A DNA stretch of 64,000 nt, from contig NZ_JNYD01000004.1 in NCBI RefSeq assembly GCF_000717175.1, positions 310,001 through 374,000 on the forward strand. Direction: 5' to 3'. Below are positions 59,917 to 64,000 of this stretch, piece after piece. Numbering within the stretch: the stretch's first letter is position 1; each line of letters opens with the position of its first letter. A program made the translations under genes and the position numbers. The DNA is from Pseudonocardia autotrophica. Its GTDB lineage: Bacteria > Actinomycetota > Actinomycetes > Mycobacteriales > Pseudonocardiaceae. Under the pieces are notes generated by a model. It searched no databases and had not been told where the DNA came from. It was given only the letters and a program-made list of their open reading frames with translations.

Positions 59917-60801
59917 GTGGCGGGCACGCTCGTCGTCACCGAGGCCGACCGCCGCCGCTACGCGTGGCGGCACCGGGCCGCCCGCGCGACCCTCTACGTG
60001 ATCGCGGTCCTGTCCGCGCTGTTCGCCGCGGGCCCGTTCGTCTGGGCGGCGATCACCGCGTTCAAGCAGGACAGCGACCTCTACCGGCGGCGCAACAACC
60101 CCTTCGTCTTCAACGAGACGCCGACGCTCGACCACCTCCGGCTGCTGTTCGCCCGCACCGCCTTCGCGACGTTCGCCTGGAACACCCTCTGGGTGGGCCT
60201 GCTCGTCGTGCTGATCACGCTGGTGCTCGCGCTCCCGGCCGCGTACAGCCTGGCCCGCCTCGACCGCCCGTGGGCGGGCCGGATGGGCATCGCGATCTTC
60301 TTCGTCTACCTCGTGCCGCCGACGCTGCTGTTCCTCTCGCTCTCGCGGCTCGTGGTGGCCCTCGGGCTGCAGGACTCCACCTGGTCCCTCGTGGTCATCT
60401 ACCCGACGATCACCGTGCCGGTCTCGGTGTGGCTGCTCCTCGGCTTCCTCAAGACGATTCCGAAGGACATCGAGGAACAGGCCATGGTCGACGGCTACAG
60501 CCGGGTGGGGGCGATGGTGCGCGTCGTCGTCCCGCTGCTCCTGCCCGGGCTCGTCGCGGTGGTCGTGTTCGCGTTCACGCTCACGGCCAGCGAGTTCATC
60601 TACGCCCTCGCGTTCATCTCGCCCACCTCCGAGAAGGTGATCAGCACCGGCGTGCCCACCGAGCTCGTCCGCGGCGACGTGTTCTTCTGGCAGTCGCTGC
60701 AGGCGGCCGCCGTGCTCGTCGCGGTGCCGATCGCGGTGGTGTTCACCCTCTTCCTCGACCGCTTCGTCGCCGGGTTCACGCAGGGTGCGGTGAAGGGGTG
60801 A
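59917..60801 (+). CDS. Sugar-type ABC permease (MalG/UgpE-like)
   Basis: 294 residues; six transmembrane helices. EAA loop EEQAMVDGYSRVGAMVRVVV near 190. The N-terminal helix is YVIAVLSALFAAGPFVWAAI. GTG 59917 begins 3 bp after the first permease stop. It completes the importer encoded from 56487. Confidence 0.94.
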   Translation: MAGTLVVTEADRRRYAWRHRAARATLYVIAVLSALFAAGPFVWAAITAFKQDSDLYRRRNNPFVFNETPTLDHLRLLFARTAFATFAWNTLWVGLLVVLITLVLALPAAYSLARLDRPWAGRMGIAIFFVYLVPPTLLFLSLSRLVVALGLQDSTWSLVVIYPTITVPVSVWLLLGFLKTIPKDIEEQAMVDGYSRVGAMVRVVVPLLLPGLVAVVVFAFTLTASEFIYALAFISPTSEKVISTGVPTELVRGDVFFWQSLQAAAVLVAVPIAVVFTLFLDRFVAGFTQGAVKG

Positions 60802-60894
60802 CGCGTCCGCCGCCGGGGTGGAAGAGGCGGCACCCGGGCTCGCGGGTGTGGGACGATGGTCCGCGTCGGGGACCCTTCTGACCGGGCGGAGTGC

Positions 60895-61350
60895 ATGGCG
60901 AGGAAGACCGTGACCGCCAACGACGGGCGGACGTGGGAGGTCAGCAGGCGCATCGACTGGTCGCCGCCCGCCGTCGGGGACGAGTTCGAGCACGACGTGG
61001 ACGGCGGCCGCGGGGCCGTCGTGATGGTCGTCTGCGCGTTGATCGTGTTCGGCGTCGCCATCGTGGCCTGGCCGCTGCTCGCCCAGTCGCAGGTGTACGT
61101 GCCGCTGGCCTACTGGTTCGCCGCGATCGTGATCCTCGGCTTCTTCCCGGTCCGCTGGTGGCTGCGCCGGCCGTGGAAGATCGTCGCGGAGACGGACGGG
61201 CACTACGGCTCCGACGCCGGCCGCGAGCACTGGGTGGGCAAGGTCCGCGGGATGAGCCGTGCCCAGGAGGAGATGCGCGTGGTGGTGCTGTCGCTGCGCC
61301 AGCGCGGCACCCCCGGCCACGCCGACAGCCCCCTGCAGCCGGTCAACTGA
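60895..61350 (+). CDS. Two-helix membrane protein of unknown function
   Basis: 151 residues. Two transmembrane helices (VVMVVCALIVFGVAIVAWPL and YWFAAIVILGFFPVRWWL) between a charged N-terminal domain (TVTANDGRTWEVSRRIDW) and a C-terminal soluble part with WKIVAETDG. I know of similar proteins only as hypothetical. ATG 60895 follows GGGCGGAG. Its stop overlaps the glycosylase start (TGATG), so it is coupled to it. Confidence 0.75.
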   Translation: MARKTVTANDGRTWEVSRRIDWSPPAVGDEFEHDVDGGRGAVVMVVCALIVFGVAIVAWPLLAQSQVYVPLAYWFAAIVILGFFPVRWWLRRPWKIVAETDGHYGSDAGREHWVGKVRGMSRAQEEMRVVVLSLRQRGTPGHADSPLQPVN

Positions 61351-62231
61351 TGCCCGAGCTCCCCGAGGTCGAGGCGCTCGCCCAGCACCTGCGCGACCAC
61401 GCCCTGTACCGGCCGGTGGCGCGGGTCGACGTGGCCAGCATGAGCGTGCTGAAGACCTTCGACCCGCCGGTGTCGGGGCTGGCCGGCCGCGTGGTCACGG
61501 GGGCGAGCCGGTTCGGCAAGTTCCTCTCGGTGGACTTCGAGGACCGCAAGGACGAGCCGGGCCTGCACCTGGTCACGCACCTGTCGCGGGCGGGCTGGCT
61601 GCGCTGGCACGACCAGGCCGCCGCCACCCCGCCGAAGCCCAGCGGGCGCGGCCCGCTGGCCCTTCGGGTGCACCTCGACGCCGTCGGTGGGCCGGGCTTC
61701 GACCTCACCGAGGCGGGCACGCAGAAGCGGCTCGCGGTGTACCTGGTGCACGACCCGCAGGAGGTGCCGGGCGTCGCGAAGCTCGGGCCGGACGCGCTCG
61801 ACATCGACCGCGCCGGGTTCGGCGCGCTGCTCGCCGGGCGCACCGAGCGGATCAAGAACCTGATCACCGACCAGAAGGTGCTGGCCGGGATCGGCAACGC
61901 CTACAGCGACGAGATCCTGCACACCGCCCGGCTGTCCCCGTACGCCGTCTCCGGGCGGCTCGACGAGGACCGGGTCGACGTCCTGTACGAGGCGATGCGC
62001 GGGGTCCTCAGCGACGCCGTGGACCGCTCCGTGGGCCAGCGCGCCGCCTCGCTGAAGGGCGAGAAGCGCTCCGGCCTGCGGGTCCACGCCCGGACCGGGC
62101 TGCCCTGCCCGGTGTGCGGCGACACCGTCCGGGAGGTGTCGTTCGCCGATCGGTCGTTCCAGTACTGTCCGACCTGCCAGACCGGCGGCAAACCCCTGGC
62201 CGACCGGCGGCTCTCCAGACTGGTGAGGTGA
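61350..62231 (+). CDS. Fpg/Nei-family DNA glycosylase
   Basis: 293 residues. Catalytic N-terminus PELPEVEALAQHL (Pro2 and Glu3), the helix-two-turn-helix around LAGIGNAYSDEIL, and a C-terminal zinc finger CPVCGDTVREV with FQYCPTC. It excises oxidised bases by beta/delta-elimination. The substrate-site variant is closer to Nei2-type enzymes; the exact lesion is not predictable. ATG 61350. Its stop overlaps the kinase start (GTGA). Confidence 0.93.
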   Translation: MPELPEVEALAQHLRDHALYRPVARVDVASMSVLKTFDPPVSGLAGRVVTGASRFGKFLSVDFEDRKDEPGLHLVTHLSRAGWLRWHDQAAATPPKPSGRGPLALRVHLDAVGGPGFDLTEAGTQKRLAVYLVHDPQEVPGVAKLGPDALDIDRAGFGALLAGRTERIKNLITDQKVLAGIGNAYSDEILHTARLSPYAVSGRLDEDRVDVLYEAMRGVLSDAVDRSVGQRAASLKGEKRSGLRVHARTGLPCPVCGDTVREVSFADRSFQYCPTCQTGGKPLADRRLSRLVR

Positions 62232-63442
62232 CCACGGTGGCGGACGTGCTCTCGTCGCCGCTGGTGCTCGTCCTCGCGGCGGTCATCGTGGCGCTGGTCG
62301 TGGTGATCGTGGTGCTCCTCGTGCGCCGTGCCCGCCGGCACACCTTCGCGAGCCCGCTCGAGCGGGCCACCTTCTCCACGCTGCACACGGTGGCGCTCGC
62401 CGCGCCCGCGCTGCGGGACGGGCTCAACCCCAACTCCGCCGCGTACGCGCTGCCCTACCTGCGCACCCTGCTGGACACCTCTGCGCTCACCATGACGGAC
62501 GCCCGGGGCGAGGTCCTGGCCTGGGACGGCGACGCCGACCAGCACAAGCCCGACGTGGTGGCCCTCGCCGACCAGGTGATCTCCACCGGCCGCCAGCAGG
62601 TGCTCTCGCACTCGGCCATCGCCTGCCAGTACCCGAGCTGCGACGTCCGCGGCATCGTCGTGGTGCCGCTGGAGAGCGACGGCGCGATCATCGGCACCCT
62701 GGCCGCGCTCACCACCCTGACCGCCGGCCCGGTGCTGCTGCGGGCCACCGCCGAGGTCGCGCGGTACGTCTCCAGCCAGCTCGAGCTCGCCGAGCTCGAC
62801 GAGTCGCGCGCCCGGCTCAACCGGGCCGAGGTCCGGGCGCTGCGCGCGCAGATCTCGCCGCACTTCGTCTACAACGCGCTGACCACGATCGCGAGCTTCA
62901 TCCGCACCGACCCGGTGCGCGCCCGCGACCTGCTGATCGAGTTCGCCGACTTCACCCGGTACTCGTTCCGCACCGCCGGCGAGTACACGACGCTGTCGGA
63001 CGAGCTGACCAACATCGAGCGCTACATCGCCCTGGAGAAGGCCCGCTTCGGCAACCGGCTGAACATCAAGCTGCAGATCGCGCCCGAGGTGCTCAACGTC
63101 GTGCTGCCGTTCCTCGCACTGCAGCCGCTGGTGGAGAACGCGGTGCGGCACGGCCTGTCCGGCAAGCCCAACGGCGGCACGATCACCATCACCGCCGAGA
63201 ACGCGGGCGCCGAGTGCGTGATCATCGTGGAGGACGACGGCGTGGGCATGGACCCCGCCCGCCTCACCGAGGACCTCGACGACGCCCACCTGTCCGGCGC
63301 GCACGTCGGCCTCGGCAACGTCGACGACCGCATGCGCTCGGCCTTCGGGGACGACTTCGGCCTGGTCGTGGACACGGCCGTCGGCGCCGGCATGAAGATC
63401 ACGCTGCGGGTGCCGAAGTTCCGCGCGGGGATCCGGGTCTGA
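62228..63442 (+). CDS. LytS/YehU-type sensor histidine kinase
   Basis: 404 residues. One N-terminal membrane helix (LVLVLAAVIVALVVVIVVLL), a GAF-like sensory region (residues 40-190, with SHSAIACQYPSCDVRG), the His_kinase motif SPHFVYNALTTIASFIRTDP with the phosphoacceptor His near 218, and an HATPase_c domain (LVENAVRHGL, EDDGVGMD, GLGNVDDRM). GTG 62228 is coupled to the glycosylase; GTG 62237 has the better ribosome site. No LytTR response regulator follows. Confidence 0.9.
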   Translation: MTTVADVLSSPLVLVLAAVIVALVVVIVVLLVRRARRHTFASPLERATFSTLHTVALAAPALRDGLNPNSAAYALPYLRTLLDTSALTMTDARGEVLAWDGDADQHKPDVVALADQVISTGRQQVLSHSAIACQYPSCDVRGIVVVPLESDGAIIGTLAALTTLTAGPVLLRATAEVARYVSSQLELAELDESRARLNRAEVRALRAQISPHFVYNALTTIASFIRTDPVRARDLLIEFADFTRYSFRTAGEYTTLSDELTNIERYIALEKARFGNRLNIKLQIAPEVLNVVLPFLALQPLVENAVRHGLSGKPNGGTITITAENAGAECVIIVEDDGVGMDPARLTEDLDDAHLSGAHVGLGNVDDRMRSAFGDDFGLVVDTAVGAGMKITLRVPKFRAGIRV

Positions 63443-63486
63443 CGCGCGGCCCCTCGAAGATCGCCTCAACGGCGGGTCCTGATCTG

Positions 63487-63492
63487 TAGCGT
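63487..63492 (+). promoter_or_regulatory. -10 element of the S49 peptidase gene
   Basis: TAGCGT ends six nt before ATG 63499, consistent with a leaderless transcript. No clear -35 is seen. Confidence 0.5.
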
Positions 63493-63498
63493 GTGCAC

Positions 63499-64000
63499 AT
63501 GGACGCCCTCCGCCTGCCCGACCGCCTGACCTCGCGCCTTCCCGGACGGCTCGGCGAGAAGGGCGACGCGCCGGTCGTCCCGCTCGTCCGGCTGCACGGC
63601 GTGATCTCGCCGCAGCCCGGTCCGGTACCTCGCGCGGTGATCAACGCGGCCTCCACGGAGAAGGTGCTGGAGCGGGCGTTCGGCACGGAGCGGGTCGTCG
63701 CGGTGGGGCTGCTGGTGAACTCGCCCGGCGGCTCGCCCACCCAGTCCGCCCTGGTCGCGGACCGGATCCGCGGGCTGGCGGCCGAGCACGAGGTGCCGGT
63801 GCTGGCGTTCTGCGAGGACGTCGCGGCCTCGGGCGGGTACTGGCTGGCCTGCGCGGCGGACGAGATCTACGCCCACCCGACCTCGATCGTCGGCTCGATC
63901 GGCGTGATCAGCTCCGGGTTCGGGCTGGAGGGCTTCATCCAGCGCTTCGGGATCGAGCGCCGGCTGCACACCGCCGGGAAGTCCAAGTCCCGGCTCGACC
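63499..64000 (+). CDS. S49 (SppA/SohB-type) signal-peptide peptidase, 3' end outside window
   Basis: The first 167 residues are visible. Crotonase-like protease fold: VGLLVNSPGGSPTQSALVAD, nucleophile Ser in VAASGGYWLACAADEIYAHP near 113, then SIVGSIGVISSGFGLEG. The catalytic Lys lies beyond the window. No N-terminal transmembrane helix is seen (MDALRLPDRLTSRL), so it may be the soluble short type. ATG 63499 with leaderless promoter. Confidence 0.93.
   Translation, partial: MDALRLPDRLTSRLPGRLGEKGDAPVVPLVRLHGVISPQPGPVPRAVINAASTEKVLERAFGTERVVAVGLLVNSPGGSPTQSALVADRIRGLAAEHEVPVLAFCEDVAASGGYWLACAADEIYAHPTSIVGSIGVISSGFGLEGFIQRFGIERRLHTAGKSKSRLD

Noticed and set aside
57841..61320. Very long antisense open frame (over 1100 codons)
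   Set aside because: It runs opposite to a complete ABC transporter operon, is composed of Arg/Asp/His-rich noise and lacks any domain. Such frames are an artefact of high third-position G+C. Similar antisense frames at 48039-50294, 11482-13386, 33141-35255 and 38498-40672 were dropped for the same reason.

Overview
The window is high-GC actinobacterial chromosome. The block from 13250 to 26959 (ppiA, rhomboid, PH-domain protein, crgA, trpG/pabA, pknB, pknA, pbpA, rodA, pstP, fhaB, fhaA, tRNA-Leu-CAG) is the conserved cell-wall growth and Ser/Thr phospho-signalling locus that lies close to oriC in mycobacteria and relatives. Mycothiol-dependent enzymes, an F420-type oxidoreductase, a furA-katG pair and frequent GTG or leaderless starts all fit the Pseudonocardiaceae. 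Pseudonocardia or a close genus is my guess; this is inference from gene content, not a database match. A parS-like palindrome (38509) and two DnaA boxes (15372) agree with an origin-proximal position.

Layout. 1-1732: katG (3' end off the window) behind furA. 2134-5943: small unknown protein, two divergent mycothiol-dependent enzyme genes, a secreted L,D-transpeptidase, then a run of CopZ-like metallochaperone and two small membrane proteins. 6072-13196: a large AfsR/BTAD regulator, a DUF4188 gene with an unusually clear promoter and operator, a DtxR/MntR-type regulator, a secreted Ala/Pro-rich protein, an alpha/beta hydrolase and a small membrane protein. 13250-26959: the ppiA to tRNA-Leu locus, where six genes are linked by 1-4 nt stop/start overlaps and so are probably translated as a coupled unit. 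27053-34301: uridine-kinase-like protein, DUF2630, IclR regulator, LLM oxidoreductase, core MetE-like protein, TfoX-N protein, methyltransferase, then an 835-bp gene-free gap with six diverged copies of a 65-nt structured module, then an MFS exporter. 34310-38226: an SDR, then DUF59 protein, amidohydrolase and Zn-alcohol dehydrogenase, the trio that accompanies propane-type diiron monooxygenases in relatives but here without a monooxygenase. 38576-41589: NmrA-like protein, flavin disulfide oxidoreductase, YkgJ-like/pentapeptide fusion. 41766-45473: copper genes (CopD, CopC, YcnI, a membrane protein) and DUF6474. 45589-49988: RecB-like nuclease, O6-alkylguanine transferase, gamma-glutamyltransferase. 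50144-55660: YceI protein and MFS exporter, both carrying carboxypeptidase-regulatory-like domains, with a MarR regulator, divergent from a cytochrome P450. 55868-60801: cupin lipoprotein and a complete sugar-type ABC importer. 60895-64000: small membrane protein, Fpg/Nei glycosylase, LytS-type kinase, S49 peptidase (cut by the window end).

The main unexplained structure is the repeat array at 32074-32674: six copies of near-constant length, variable spacers, and a compensatory base-pair change in a hairpin. Secondary leads are a 23-residue Cys-rich micropeptide (14721-14792), the parS and DnaA sites, a 13-mer shared by two promoters, a palindromic-element cluster at 49993-50130, and the orphan monooxygenase-accessory trio. 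No prophage, insertion sequence or CRISPR array was found.
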